64,000 nt of DNA, from the NCBI RefSeq assembly GCF_900112695.1, contig NZ_FOMT01000003.1, positions 558,001 through 622,000 of the forward strand, read 5' to 3'. The position numbers and the translations under genes are program-made. Origin of the DNA: Paenibacillus catalpae. GTDB taxonomy: Bacteria > Bacillota > Bacilli > Paenibacillales > Paenibacillaceae. Every line of letters begins with the position of its first letter. Positions within the stretch are counted from its first letter, which is position 1. The notes beneath the pieces were generated by a model that made no database searches, was not told where the DNA came from, and saw only the letters and a list, made by a program, of their open reading frames with translations. Below are positions 15,881-26,269 of this stretch, piece after piece.

Positions 15881-17487
15881 ATTACCAGCTGCTTATTGTA
15901 GACGACGAAGTTCTTGCCATTGAAGGGGTAAAGGCAGATCTCGATCTTCCTAAATTGGGCATCGCCAAGCTGCTTACTGCAATCAACATCCGGCAAGCTA
16001 AAGACTTGTTCGAAAGCGAAAGAATCGATATTCTGCTGTGCGATATCGAGATGCCTCAAGGAAGCGGATTTGATCTGTTGTCTTGGGTGCAAGAGCACTA
16101 CCCGAACACGGCGACAATCTTCTTCACAAGCCATGCCAATTTCAAATACGCCAAGGAAGCGCTCCAGCTAGGGAGTCTGGATTATTTGCTCAAGCCTGTT
16201 CGAGCGGCCGACTTGGAGAATGCCATTCGAAAGGCGCAAGCCGTTATTGACCGAAGCAGCGAAATGAATAGAAACAGTCAATCCCACCAATTATGGCTTA
16301 AGCATCATACCTTTATAATCGAACGGTTCTGGGTAGATCTGATCAATCATTCTACACCAAGCAAGCCAGCCGCAATTAGAGATCAAGTGGAGCGTCATCA
16401 TATTCCGATCAGCGATGAATCGGTCTTTCTTCCCATTCTGATTTCCATTAAGAGATGGAAGAAAGGGCTTGATCGAAGAGACGAGAAGATTCTTGAATAC
16501 GCGCTTAGAAAATCCGCTGAAGAAATGTTAATCGGCGATCATTCAAACGGAATATGCTTTCCGCTCGATCGGGGAATGCTTCTGGTCATACTGGTCACAA
16601 ACCGGGGAACGAGCTGGGATTATGACTACTTGATTAACGCTTTTCAACAATATACGGATTCATGCAACCATTATTTCTATTGTGACCTGTCCTGTTATTT
16701 CGGGAAGACGGTAGAAGCCTGTGAGATGGCGGACATGGTTGCGGAGTTGCGGCGTCGGGACCGGAACAATGTAGTCTTCGCAAACCAGCTTTTCTTGCAT
16801 GATGATAATTGGAGCTCCATGCCGCCCGTAAAGCTTCCGGCACTCGGAGTAGTGGCTTCTCTGCTAAAGACGGGCACGAAGGATGCCGTTGTTCATGAAG
16901 TGGAAGCGATCGTAAACAACCTTGTCCATAATCAGGGGATAGATGCCGGGACTTTACATCAGTTCAATCAAAATTTCACGCAAGTCGTATACTCCTTTCT
17001 CAACCTAAGAGGTATTGAAGCGAATCAGTTATTCGGAGATGAAGAGTCAAGACAGATTTCGGAGTCGGCAGTCTTGTCCCTAACCAATATGATGGCATGG
17101 GTGCATCATGCGGTGAGTAAAGCGATGAACCATGCGGAGGTAGTAAAAGAAACCGAAAAGATCGTTCGAAGCGTCAAAAGCTATATTTCTCTTCATTTAG
17201 ACCAGGATATGACGCGGGAAATGATCGCTGACCAGGTCTTTCTGCATCCGGATTATTTAACAAGAATTTTCAAGAAAGAAACGGGCTATGCTTTATCCGA
17301 TTATATTGTACTGGAAAAAATAAAGGTTGCGAGGGAACTATTGTCTCAAACGGACCGCCCCGTAAGCTCAATAGCATCGACGCTCGGTTATACGAATTTC
17401 TCGTATTTTACAAAGCTGTTCAAAAAGCATGCCGGGATCGGGCCAATGGAATATAGAAATCAGTTCTCGGCTGCTAACAAGTCGTGA
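15877..17487 (+). CDS. YesN-type response regulator with AraC DNA-binding domain (two-component system 2)
   Basis: 536 residues; ATG overlaps the kinase stop (ATGA), so the two are translationally coupled. The receiver domain has D9/D10 and phospho-acceptor D56 in LLCDIEMP, and the Thr/Lys switch residues (TSHANF, LKPV). The C-terminal 100 residues hold two AraC helix-turn-helix motifs (MTREMIADQVFLHPDYLTR and VSSIASTLGYTNFSYFTKLF). It is the natural candidate to bind the four tandem operators at 10411, 11885, 17481 and 19193, one of which begins inside its own last codons. Confidence 0.93.
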   Translation: MNYQLLIVDDEVLAIEGVKADLDLPKLGIAKLLTAINIRQAKDLFESERIDILLCDIEMPQGSGFDLLSWVQEHYPNTATIFFTSHANFKYAKEALQLGSLDYLLKPVRAADLENAIRKAQAVIDRSSEMNRNSQSHQLWLKHHTFIIERFWVDLINHSTPSKPAAIRDQVERHHIPISDESVFLPILISIKRWKKGLDRRDEKILEYALRKSAEEMLIGDHSNGICFPLDRGMLLVILVTNRGTSWDYDYLINAFQQYTDSCNHYFYCDLSCYFGKTVEACEMADMVAELRRRDRNNVVFANQLFLHDDNWSSMPPVKLPALGVVASLLKTGTKDAVVHEVEAIVNNLVHNQGIDAGTLHQFNQNFTQVVYSFLNLRGIEANQLFGDEESRQISESAVLSLTNMMAWVHHAVSKAMNHAEVVKETEKIVRSVKSYISLHLDQDMTREMIADQVFLHPDYLTRIFKKETGYALSDYIVLEKIKVARELLSQTDRPVSSIASTLGYTNFSYFTKLFKKHAGIGPMEYRNQFSAANKS

Positions 17488-17545
17488 AAACGCTATTATG
17501 CGGTCGTTAGATTGCTAGTCGGTTAATGATGCACAGCGATATGAT
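17481..17545 (+). promoter_or_regulatory. Locus 2 tandem operator, copy C (binding-protein gene)
   Basis: Element 17481-17521: GTCGTGAAAACGCTAT and, 22 bp later, GTCGTTAGATTGCTAG; -10-like TATGAT (17540-17545) at element position 60. The first repeat overlaps the last codons of the response-regulator gene. Part of it (17485-17498) also resembles a CcpA cre site, but the other three copies do not, so that is probably chance. Confidence 0.65.
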
Positions 17546-17582
17546 GAAGGAGTTCATTCATTATATTTTAGGGGGACATACG

Positions 17583-19121
17583 ATGAATAAAAAAGCCAGA
17601 CTAGCCACGCTGACGCTTGCCGCTGTCATGCTAACCGGAGTGGCGGCAGGATGCTCGTCATCCAAGAATGAAGGTAACAAGGGTACATCCTCAGAGCCGG
17701 CTTCGAGTGCAAGCGCAAGTCCAGCCAGCGCTACAAAAGATCCGTATGAGATTGCCATTGCCGTGCCGGTATTTGGTGCTGTCCCGAAGGATTTGCCAGC
17801 GGTACAAGAAGAAATCAGCAAAATCGCGCAAGCTAAAATGAATACAACGGTAAAGATCATACCTGTCAGTATCGGTGCGTGGGGCCAGCAGATGAATCTG
17901 ATGACTTCCGGCCGCGAGAAGCTGGATTTGTTCTTTGAATTTGGTCAAGGTTATAGTGCCGATGTAGCTGCAGGAAAGATTATCCCGCTGGATGATCTCC
18001 TGAATCAATATGGAGAGGGAATCAAAAACCAGATTGCTCCGGAGTATTTGAATAGCGCCAAGATTAATGGGAAAATCTACGGAGCGCCTGTCTACAAGGA
18101 TTATACGACAGGGGTTCCCGGGGTGCTTATGCGAAAAGATCTGGTAGACAAATATCAGATTGATGTAGCCTCTATCAAGACAATTGACGACCTGGATCAA
18201 GTCTATGAGACGATAAAAAAGAACGAGCCGACAATCGTTCCGCTTGGTGCCGGATTAACCCTGCCTTCGGATAAATATGTTTGGTACGATAAACTGGGAG
18301 ACCGTTATGGGGTATTGCCCGGTTATGACAATGATCTTAAGGTTGTGAACCTCTTTGAAACCAAAGAGTATGAGGACTATCTGAATAAAATGCACAGCTG
18401 GGCGAAGGCAGGATACTTTAATAAGGATGCGGCTACGAGTCAAGTTGGGGGATTTGAACTGCTGAAAGCGGATAAAGCCTTTTCTTACTTTATCGGTCTT
18501 AAACCGGGCAACTTGGAATCGGAAACGAGAGCTGCGGGCAAAGAGCTTGTATTCGTGCCTTTAATGTCGGACATTTATGCAACTACATCCGATACCCTTG
18601 GAGGCTTGTGGACCATCTCCAGCAACTCCTCGAATCCTGAGCGAGTGATGATGTTTATGAATCTGATGTACACGGATAAGGATATCGCGAATTTATTCAT
18701 TTTTGGCATTGAGGGAAAAGACTATGTGAAAGTAACCGACACCTCGATCGATTATCCGGAAGGGGTTGATTCGAAGACAGTCGGCTATAGCTTCCAAAGC
18801 TGGATGTATGCGAACCCTTCCATCGCTTATCTCATGAAATCGGACCATCAGGAAATGTGGAAATTAACGGCGGAAGCGAATCAGAACGCGATCAAATCGA
18901 AAGCGCTTGGCTTTGCCTTCAACTCGGAGCCAGTGAAGAATGAGATTACGGCTCTTAAGAATGTAACCGATCAATATGTAAAAGGTCTGGAAACGGGCAC
19001 ATTTGATCCGGCTGACAAGCTGCCGGAATTCAGAGCTAAACTGAAGGCAGCGGGCATCGATAAAGTCATTGCGGAAAAACAAAAGCAGCTTGATGCATGG
19101 GCAGCTGCAAACCAAAAGTAA
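17583..19121 (+). CDS. Sugar-binding lipoprotein of the ABC importer (locus 2)
   Basis: From ATG 17583 the protein has 512 residues. This start is set by AGGGGG (17571-17575 region) and gives a compact lipoprotein signal (KKARLATLTLAAVMLTG) with lipidated C24 in AAGC; the in-frame ATG at 17526 would overlap the promoter -10 region and spoil the signal. A Ser/Ala linker and a solute-binding domain follow (KLDLFFEFGQG, YGAPVYKDYTTGVPGVLMR). It has its own operator and terminator, so the binding protein is transcribed apart from its permeases, which would allow the molar excess binding proteins need. Confidence 0.92.
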   Translation: MNKKARLATLTLAAVMLTGVAAGCSSSKNEGNKGTSSEPASSASASPASATKDPYEIAIAVPVFGAVPKDLPAVQEEISKIAQAKMNTTVKIIPVSIGAWGQQMNLMTSGREKLDLFFEFGQGYSADVAAGKIIPLDDLLNQYGEGIKNQIAPEYLNSAKINGKIYGAPVYKDYTTGVPGVLMRKDLVDKYQIDVASIKTIDDLDQVYETIKKNEPTIVPLGAGLTLPSDKYVWYDKLGDRYGVLPGYDNDLKVVNLFETKEYEDYLNKMHSWAKAGYFNKDAATSQVGGFELLKADKAFSYFIGLKPGNLESETRAAGKELVFVPLMSDIYATTSDTLGGLWTISSNSSNPERVMMFMNLMYTDKDIANLFIFGIEGKDYVKVTDTSIDYPEGVDSKTVGYSFQSWMYANPSIAYLMKSDHQEMWKLTAEANQNAIKSKALGFAFNSEPVKNEITALKNVTDQYVKGLETGTFDPADKLPEFRAKLKAAGIDKVIAEKQKQLDAWAAANQK

Positions 19122-19129
19122 TAGTGATG

Positions 19130-19166
19130 AACCAGGCCTCCATTTAAGAGGCCTGGTTTTTATTTT
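19130..19166 (+). terminator. Rho-independent terminator after the locus 2 binding protein
   Basis: AACCAGGCCTC (19130-19140), loop of 7, perfect complement (19148-19158), then TTTATTTTT. Confidence 0.92.
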
Positions 19167-19192
19167 TGCCTATTTGCCCCTAATCTGCGGAA

Positions 19193-19256
19193 GTCGGTAA
19201 AACGTTAGGGATAGGTCGTGAGATTGTTAGTGAGCGCTCCGTATTGTTTTTATAAT
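19193..19256 (+). promoter_or_regulatory. Locus 2 tandem operator, copy D (beta-glucuronidase operon)
   Basis: Element 19193-19233: GTCGGTAAAACGTTAG and, 22 bp later, GTCGTGAGATTGTTAG, with a perfect -10 TATAAT (19251-19256) at element position 59. A poor -35 (TTAGTG, 17 bp upstream of the -10) lies inside the second repeat, as expected for activator-dependent transcription. Confidence 0.75.
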
Positions 19257-19290
19257 CATAATAAATCATTAAGAACAAAGGAGCCTGATT

Positions 19291-21093
19291 ATGATGTTAT
19301 ATCCTATCTTATCGGAAACCCGAAGCGTGATTGATCTTAGCGGAATATGGAACTTTAAATTGGACAAAGGAACCGGATTCCAGGAAGAGTGGTATAAGGA
19401 GGCTCTCTCGAATCCGATTAGGATGTCTGTACCTGGTTCTTTCAACGATGCCGGAGTTACAGGAGATATCCGCAACCATGTCGGATGGGTCTGGTATGAG
19501 AGAGATTTTACCGTACCGAATTTACTCCTCTCTCAACGAATCGTGCTGCGCTTCGGTTCTGCGACGCATAAAGCCAAGGTCTATGTGAATGGCGTTCTTG
19601 TCATAGAGCATGTAGGCGGCTTTACTCCTTTCGAGGCTGAAATCAACGAGCATTTGAGTACAGGGAATAACCGGTTGACCGTTGCCGTAAACAACATCGT
19701 GGACGAAACAACGCTGCCGATGGGAACGTACAGCGAATCGGAAGTTCCGGGAATAGGGAAAGTCGCCAAGAACAGCCCTTATTTCGACTTCTTCAATTAT
19801 GCGGGTCTGCACAGGCCGGTCAAGATTTATACGACGCCTAAGTCCTATATCAAGGATGTCGTGATTGTTACGGATCTTAAGGATACGACGGGAATTGTCC
19901 GGTACGAGGCTGCGATTCAAGGGAATGCGCAGGTTAAGGCAACGATTGTTGATGAGCAGGGATCGCCGGTCGCAGCGGTTTATGGGGAGAGCGGTTCTTG
20001 CAGCATTGAGAACGTGTCTGTCTGGGAGCCTCTTGCCGCTTATCTGTACACGCTGAAGCTGGAATTGCTTCAAGACGGACAAGTAATCGACGTTTATGAT
20101 CAACCGTTTGGCGTCCGGACGGTCGAAGTGAAAGACGGCAAGTTCCTCATTAATGACAAGCCTTTCTACTTTAAAGGATTCGGTAAGCACGAGGATACGC
20201 CTATTAATGGAAGAGGCCTTAATGAAGCTGCCAATGTGATGGATTTCCGGTTGATGAAGTGGATCGGAGCGAACTCCTTCCGTACGGCGCATTACCCTTA
20301 TTCGGAGGAAGTGATGAGACTGGCTGACCGGGAGGGAATTGTAGTCATCGATGAAACCCCGGCGGTTGGTTTGCATCTTAATTTCAATGTGGTTGCGCAT
20401 AGCAACGGAGCAAAGCGGAATACATGGGAAGTGCTGCAGACGCAAGAAGCGCATCAACAAGTAGTGCGAGAGCTCATCGCACGGGATAAAAACCATCCTA
20501 GCGTGGTGATGTGGTGTATTGCCAATGAACCGGCATCAGAAGAAGACGGTGCAGCAGAGTATTTCCAGCCGCTCGTGGAGCTCGCGAAAGCAATCGATCC
20601 GCAGAGAAGACCGGTTACAATCGTGACGCATATTGCGGCTACCCCTGACCGTGACAAAGTGGCGGAGTTGATCGATGTCATTTGCATTAACCGCTACTAC
20701 GGCTGGTACGCATTACCCGGCGAATTTGAATCCGCCAAGTTGGCGCTTCGCGCTGAATTAAACGGCTGGAGCAAGCGCTGCCCAGGGAAGCCGGTTATGA
20801 TGACGGAGTACGGAACAGATACGATCGCGGGACTTCATGATGTGGACCCCGTCATGTTCACGGAAGAGTATCAGGTTGAGTTTTACCGAGCGAATCATGA
20901 GGTGTTCGACGAATTTGAGCATTTTATCGGCGAGCAGGTTTGGAATTTCGCGGATTTCCAGACGAGCCAGAGCATTATCCGGGTTCAAGGGAATAAGAAA
21001 GGGATCTTCACCAGAGACCGGAAGCCAAAATATGCGGCGCATGAATTGCGCAAGAGATGGACAGCGATTCCGGACTTTCATTATAAAGGGTAG
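19291..21093 (+). CDS. uidA: Beta-glucuronidase, GH2
   Basis: 600 residues, close to the 603 of E. coli UidA, and recognisably collinear with it: [30 protein letters not shown] and [10 protein letters not shown] at the N-terminus match the sugar-binding domain. The acid/base is E413 in [11 protein letters not shown] and the nucleophile is E506 in [15 protein letters not shown], the latter almost identical to E. coli. It hydrolyses beta-D-glucuronides to free glucuronate; the lack of a signal peptide puts it in the cytoplasm. It is first in a two-gene operon with the GH78 rhamnosidase, under operator D. A GH2 beta-galactosidase is less likely given the TEYG-x-D-T-x-A-G motif. Confidence 0.9.
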   Translation: MMLYPILSETRSVIDLSGIWNFKLDKGTGFQEEWYKEALSNPIRMSVPGSFNDAGVTGDIRNHVGWVWYERDFTVPNLLLSQRIVLRFGSATHKAKVYVNGVLVIEHVGGFTPFEAEINEHLSTGNNRLTVAVNNIVDETTLPMGTYSESEVPGIGKVAKNSPYFDFFNYAGLHRPVKIYTTPKSYIKDVVIVTDLKDTTGIVRYEAAIQGNAQVKATIVDEQGSPVAAVYGESGSCSIENVSVWEPLAAYLYTLKLELLQDGQVIDVYDQPFGVRTVEVKDGKFLINDKPFYFKGFGKHEDTPINGRGLNEAANVMDFRLMKWIGANSFRTAHYPYSEEVMRLADREGIVVIDETPAVGLHLNFNVVAHSNGAKRNTWEVLQTQEAHQQVVRELIARDKNHPSVVMWCIANEPASEEDGAAEYFQPLVELAKAIDPQRRPVTIVTHIAATPDRDKVAELIDVICINRYYGWYALPGEFESAKLALRAELNGWSKRCPGKPVMMTEYGTDTIAGLHDVDPVMFTEEYQVEFYRANHEVFDEFEHFIGEQVWNFADFQTSQSIIRVQGNKKGIFTRDRKPKYAAHELRKRWTAIPDFHYKG

Positions 21094-21111
21094 CTTGGGG
21101 AGGTAACCGAC

Positions 21112-23901
21112 ATGTTGGAAGTCGTATCGCTGCGAACGGAGTATTTGGACAATCCCTTGGGATTGGATGCGAGGAAGCCGCGTCTAGGCTGGAAGCTTAG
21201 ATGTGATGGCAGGAATGTCATGCAAAGTGCCTATCACGTGCAAGCCTCTTCAGCCGAGAGCTTCAGTAACATGCTTTGGGACAGCGGAAAGGTAGAGACG
21301 AGCCAGTCGCAAGGCATCCGCTATGCCGGTCCGGAATTGAAGTCAATCCAGCGCGTTTATTGGCGGGTGAAGGTATGGAACAATCTTGGCGAAGAGTCAC
21401 CGTTTAGCGAGCCGGTTTTTTTTGAAACGGGACTTCTTTATTCATCGGATTGGAAGGCAGCATGGATTGAACCGGAGAAAGAAATCGACATTCACGCTTA
21501 TAAGCCGGCTCCGTATATCCGCAAGGAATTCACTGTCAAGAAAGGGCTTGTCTCGGCTAGAGCTTGCCTGACGGCGAAAGGACTGTACAGCTTTTTTATA
21601 AACGGTCACGAAGGGACGGATCATTTATTTACGCCGGGCTTCACCTCTTACTACAAACGGCACCAATATCAAGTCTATGATGTCACACATCTGCTGCGGG
21701 AAGGCGTTAATGCACTCGGCGCCATTCTTGGAGACGGCTGGTGGAGAGGAGCTACCGGCGGGGCAAGTCTAAAGAACAATTTTGGATATAAAGTAGCTTT
21801 TCTTGGGCAGATGGTGTTGGACTACGAGGATGGCAGCCGTGAGACTATCGGCAGTGATTCCTCTTTTAAAACTTCTACTGGGCCTTTGCTGAAATCAGAC
21901 ATGAAGGCCGGTGATCGGTTCGACGCCAGAATTTCCATTCAAGGCTGGAACCAGCCTGGTTTCGATGATTCCTCTTGGGGGAATGTTGAGGTCGCCGGAG
22001 ACGGCTATGATAACCTGATTGCAACCCGCAGTGTACCGGTAAAACAAAAAGAGAAATTTGCGCCTAGCGTACTGCGGACCCCAAATGGTGAAACCGTGCT
22101 GGATTTCGGGCAGAATATCGCCGGCTGGGTTGAGATGAAGGTTCAAGGGGAAGCGGGAACGGAAGTCGTGTTAATCCATGGAGAGGCTTTGAACCGGGAT
22201 GGTAACTTCACGCTTCATCATCTTGCAGAGCATGGAGAAATGGAAGATTTCCAAGAGGTTCGTTATATCCTTGCGGGTAATGGTGAAGAGCGCTATCATC
22301 CCCGGTTTTCGATCTTTGGTTTCCGATATGTCTTGGTTAAGAATTATCCGGGAGAGGTCAAACCGGAGAATTTTACGGCTGTGGCGGTTTATTCCGATTT
22401 GGAACAGACGGGTGACTTTATCTGTTCCAATCCGTTGATCAATCAACTCGTTTCCAACTCCAAGTGGAGCCAAAAGGGGAATTTCATGGAGGTTCCCACG
22501 GATTGCCCGACAAGGGAACGAGCCGCATGGGCCGGGGATGCGCAGGTGTTTAGCAGAACGGCTGCGGATTTCATGAATGTATATCCTTTCTTCGAGAAAT
22601 GGATGGAAGACGTAGCGGCAGAGCAATTCCAGGACGGTTCAATCGGAAGTACGGTGCCAACTGTATTGGGACATCACAGTATGGAGGAATGGGAACGGGT
22701 ATCCAAACAACATACGAATCCAATGATGGCTCTGCGCAGACCTAAGCCCGGAACTGCTGGAATGCTCGACGGCTCTTCGGGCTGGGGCGACGCGGCCGTG
22801 ATCATCCCGTGGACCATATATCTCTGCTATGGGGACAAGGCCATTCTCGAGAATCAGTTCGATTCAGCGAAGGCATGGGTAGACTATATGGCCGTCTGCG
22901 CGAGAAACTCGAACGAACGGTTTATAAATACCCCGGCTTATCAGAACTATACGGATGGGGAGCTTGACGCGGACTATATTTGGGATACGAAATTCCACTG
23001 GGGAGAATGGCTGGAAGCCGACACTGAATTTAACGATTTGGCAGCGGTCATGAGCAAAACCCAAGGCTGTTATCCGGATGTTGCGACGGCTTATTACGCC
23101 TACTCCACCCGTCTATTAGCCGAAATGGCTTCGGTGCTGGAGAAGACGGAGGATGAGGCGAAATACCGCCAACTCTATGACAAAATCAAACGGGTCTATA
23201 ATAAGTACTTCATTAAAGAAGATGGGAGTATTCTCGAAGACCGACAGGCGCCTAATGTCCGTACGCTCGCATTTGGTCTGGCCGAAGAAAATAAGCAGCA
23301 AGCCGTTGCCGATCGGCTTGCACAGCTGATTATTGAGCAGGACTATCATTTAAATACGGGCTTCCTGTCGACGCCATTTATTCTCCATACGCTCGCGGAT
23401 AATGGGCATACCGATATTGCGTTCCGTTTGCTCGAGCAGGATACTTGTCCATCGTGGCTGTATGCCGTTAGCAAGGGAGCAACAACGATATGGGAGAGCT
23501 GGAGGGGCATGAAGCCAAACGGCGAATTATCGGGCTCCTTGAATCATTACTCTTACGGGGCTGTATGTGATTTCCTCTTTGCGTGTATTGCCGGTATTCG
23601 TCCGGTATGGGAGACGCCAGGTTACAAGCATTTCCGGCTAAAACCGCTCGTTGGAGGAACGCTGACGCACGCAAGGGCAACGTTTGAATCTCTTTACGGA
23701 ACCATTCGCTCCAGCTGGGAGAAGGCAGGCGAACGAGTGACCTATCGTTTCGAGGTGCCGGTAAATACGACGGCTATGATTATGCTTCCCGGAACCCTGG
23801 ATGATCGGATAAAAGTTACAGGCGAGTTCCCGGACGCTCGATATGAAGAGGGCCGTGTTGTATTTACGGCGGGGAGCGGCGACTATACTTTTACAATTTA
23901 G
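21112..23901 (+). CDS. Alpha-L-rhamnosidase, GH78
   Basis: 929 residues with typical GH78 layout: N-terminal fibronectin-like and sugar-binding beta domains (PRLGWKL, VYWRVKVWNN, FFINGHEGTDHLFTPGFTSY), a concanavalin-like domain (LDFGQNIAGWVEM), an (alpha/alpha)6 barrel and a C-terminal beta domain (HFRLKPLVGGTLTHA). The catalytic motif is DCPTRERAAWAGD with D464, E469 and D476; the second catalytic acid is E795 in TTIWESWRG. No signal peptide. Ribosome binding site GGGGAGG, 18 bp after the beta-glucuronidase stop. It removes terminal alpha-L-rhamnose. With the glucuronidase and GH1 enzyme this points to a rhamnose- and glucuronate-containing plant or microbial glycan. Confidence 0.92.
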   Translation: MLEVVSLRTEYLDNPLGLDARKPRLGWKLRCDGRNVMQSAYHVQASSAESFSNMLWDSGKVETSQSQGIRYAGPELKSIQRVYWRVKVWNNLGEESPFSEPVFFETGLLYSSDWKAAWIEPEKEIDIHAYKPAPYIRKEFTVKKGLVSARACLTAKGLYSFFINGHEGTDHLFTPGFTSYYKRHQYQVYDVTHLLREGVNALGAILGDGWWRGATGGASLKNNFGYKVAFLGQMVLDYEDGSRETIGSDSSFKTSTGPLLKSDMKAGDRFDARISIQGWNQPGFDDSSWGNVEVAGDGYDNLIATRSVPVKQKEKFAPSVLRTPNGETVLDFGQNIAGWVEMKVQGEAGTEVVLIHGEALNRDGNFTLHHLAEHGEMEDFQEVRYILAGNGEERYHPRFSIFGFRYVLVKNYPGEVKPENFTAVAVYSDLEQTGDFICSNPLINQLVSNSKWSQKGNFMEVPTDCPTRERAAWAGDAQVFSRTAADFMNVYPFFEKWMEDVAAEQFQDGSIGSTVPTVLGHHSMEEWERVSKQHTNPMMALRRPKPGTAGMLDGSSGWGDAAVIIPWTIYLCYGDKAILENQFDSAKAWVDYMAVCARNSNERFINTPAYQNYTDGELDADYIWDTKFHWGEWLEADTEFNDLAAVMSKTQGCYPDVATAYYAYSTRLLAEMASVLEKTEDEAKYRQLYDKIKRVYNKYFIKEDGSILEDRQAPNVRTLAFGLAEENKQQAVADRLAQLIIEQDYHLNTGFLSTPFILHTLADNGHTDIAFRLLEQDTCPSWLYAVSKGATTIWESWRGMKPNGELSGSLNHYSYGAVCDFLFACIAGIRPVWETPGYKHFRLKPLVGGTLTHARATFESLYGTIRSSWEKAGERVTYRFEVPVNTTAMIMLPGTLDDRIKVTGEFPDARYEEGRVVFTAGSGDYTFTI

Positions 23902-23987
23902 ATGGAGTAAGCTTTCGAAGCAAGAACAACCCTATTGGCCAGACATGGCCCCTTGTACAAGTGCCCTGGCATAATAAACAAAAGCGA

Positions 23988-24013
23988 GTCTTGGCTGCCG
24001 CCAAGGCCTTTTC
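23988..24013 (+). terminator. Terminator after the rhamnosidase gene
   Basis: CTTGGC (23990-23995), loop TGCC and GCCAAG (24000-24005) followed by GCCTTTTC. The 60 bases before it hold a second small inverted repeat (GGCCA/TGGCC at 23937-23950) and a fragment resembling the TGCTTACGAAGC repeat. Confidence 0.6.
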
Positions 24014-24043
24014 ATTTTGCTATATGCTTGAATAAAATTTTTG

Positions 24044-24073
24044 TTAATTTTGTTGCAAATGCAACAAAATTAA
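24044..24073. promoter_or_regulatory. Perfect 30-bp palindrome, probable MarR operator
   Basis: Two perfect 14-bp arms (TTAATTTTGTTGCA at 24044-24057 and complement at 24060-24073) around an AA centre. The core TTGCAAATGCAA is typical of MarR-family sites. It lies 54 bp before the MarR gene start, so autoregulation of the marR-paiA pair is likely. Confidence 0.75.
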
Positions 24074-24127
24074 ATTAATATTGGTTAGTTAGGAAAGTTA
24101 GTAAAAGAAATTGACGGAGCTGAATGT

Positions 24128-25122
<995 letters not shown>

Positions 25123-25259
25123 TACAATTACTGACCATTAGCAGTCCGGAAGTGTCTGTTCTCTCTTAACCTTTTGCTTGAGCATCTATTGGAATTATTG
25201 CTATAATTTCCTAATAGAGCTTAGTAATCGCAGCATGTAAAGGCAAAGGGGGATGGAAG

Positions 25260-26096
25260 ATGGAGCTGTGTAATGAAAGTTTTATTGTCAGCATCGACCG
25301 TTTTAAGCCGCATACCTTTCAAGTTATTGAAGGAGATGGCATCTTTATATCGCATTCGCATGATTATGATGAGTTAACTCTTATCCTCGAAGGTGAAGGA
25401 TACTATAGCTCTCCCGAACAAAATGCAAAAGTAAGTGCAGGCAATCTGATCTTAATTCCGCCCGGACTTCATCATGGCTTCGTATGTACCGTGCCTTGGA
25501 GAGGAGTATCCGTCCATTTCAAGCACGATCGGCTCCCGATTCAATGCCAATACCTGTTCCATGCCGGCTATGACCGTAACCGGATCCACATCATCCAGCT
25601 TGACGAGGAGGATACCCATTGGGCAGAAATAAGCATCAGCCAGCTGGAGAAGGAATGGAAGAAGGAGCAGGACAGCATCGATTCCCTAAATATTATGAGG
25701 ATTGCTTTCGAAACGGCGGTTGTCTTATTCCAGCGGTATAAGGCTGATTGCCCCCATATGGCCGGTGGCAACGACCAGACGATTATACAGGAAGTTTTAA
25801 AGGAGATTCACGCAAGGTTCTATAGCCAGCTTACGGTGCATGAGCTCGCATCCAAGCATTATGTGTCGGAAAGTAATCTGCGCAAAAAATTTACGGAAGT
25901 GATCGGGCTGTCCCCCAAGCAATATATGATTAATCTTCGGATGGAAGAGGCCAAAAGGCTGCTGCGGCAGACCGATAAAGCGATTGAATCCATTTCCTCG
26001 GAGGTAGGGTTTACTTCATCCAGCAGGTTCTATGATTTCTTCGTCAAAGCAGTTGGCGTTACGCCGTTTGAATGGCGCAAACAACATATGAAATAA
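25260..26096 (+). CDS. AraC-family regulator with N-terminal cupin domain
   Basis: 278 residues. The first half is a cupin-type sugar-binding domain (HSHDYDELTLILEGEGYY, LILIPPGLHHGF), and the second half has two AraC helix-turn-helix motifs (LTVHELASKHYVSESNLRK and IESISSEVGFTSSSRFYDFF). The ribosome binding site AAAGGGGGA precedes ATG 25260. It lies upstream of and in the same direction as a GH43 gene and a complete sugar ABC operon that lacks a two-component system, so it is the best candidate regulator for these. The effector is unknown. Confidence 0.9.
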   Translation: MELCNESFIVSIDRFKPHTFQVIEGDGIFISHSHDYDELTLILEGEGYYSSPEQNAKVSAGNLILIPPGLHHGFVCTVPWRGVSVHFKHDRLPIQCQYLFHAGYDRNRIHIIQLDEEDTHWAEISISQLEKEWKKEQDSIDSLNIMRIAFETAVVLFQRYKADCPHMAGGNDQTIIQEVLKEIHARFYSQLTVHELASKHYVSESNLRKKFTEVIGLSPKQYMINLRMEEAKRLLRQTDKAIESISSEVGFTSSSRFYDFFVKAVGVTPFEWRKQHMK

Positions 26097-26104
26097 CGTG
26101 TTTT

Positions 26105-26134
26105 TAAACCGTCTCCTGAAGGCGGTTTTTTTTC
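26105..26134 (+). terminator. Rho-independent terminator after the AraC regulator
   Basis: AACCGTC pairs with GGCGGTT (one G-T wobble) around a 7-nt loop, followed by eight T. Confidence 0.85.
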
Positions 26135-26177
26135 GACCGTCGAAACCGATTTGGCTATTCCTTATTTTGAGCAAAAA

Positions 26178-26191
26178 GTGAAGCGCTTTCG
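26178..26191. promoter_or_regulatory. Candidate CcpA cre site upstream of GH43
   Basis: GTGAAGCGCTTTCG contains the core GAAGCGCTTTC of the catabolite-responsive element (consensus TGAAANCGNTTNCA), with mismatches at the edges. It lies 79 bp before the GH43 start and suggests carbon catabolite repression. Confidence 0.45.
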
Positions 26192-26269
26192 TAATTGCTC
26201 ACGATGGTGAATCTCCTAGATAATAGGAAATGGAAAGAGTAATAAAGGATCTGGAAAAGGAGAGAGTAG

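Noticed and set aside
17485..17498. CcpA cre site TGAAAACGCTATTA
   Set aside because: It matches the consensus well but is one copy of the four tandem operators, and the other copies lack the match, so chance is likelier.
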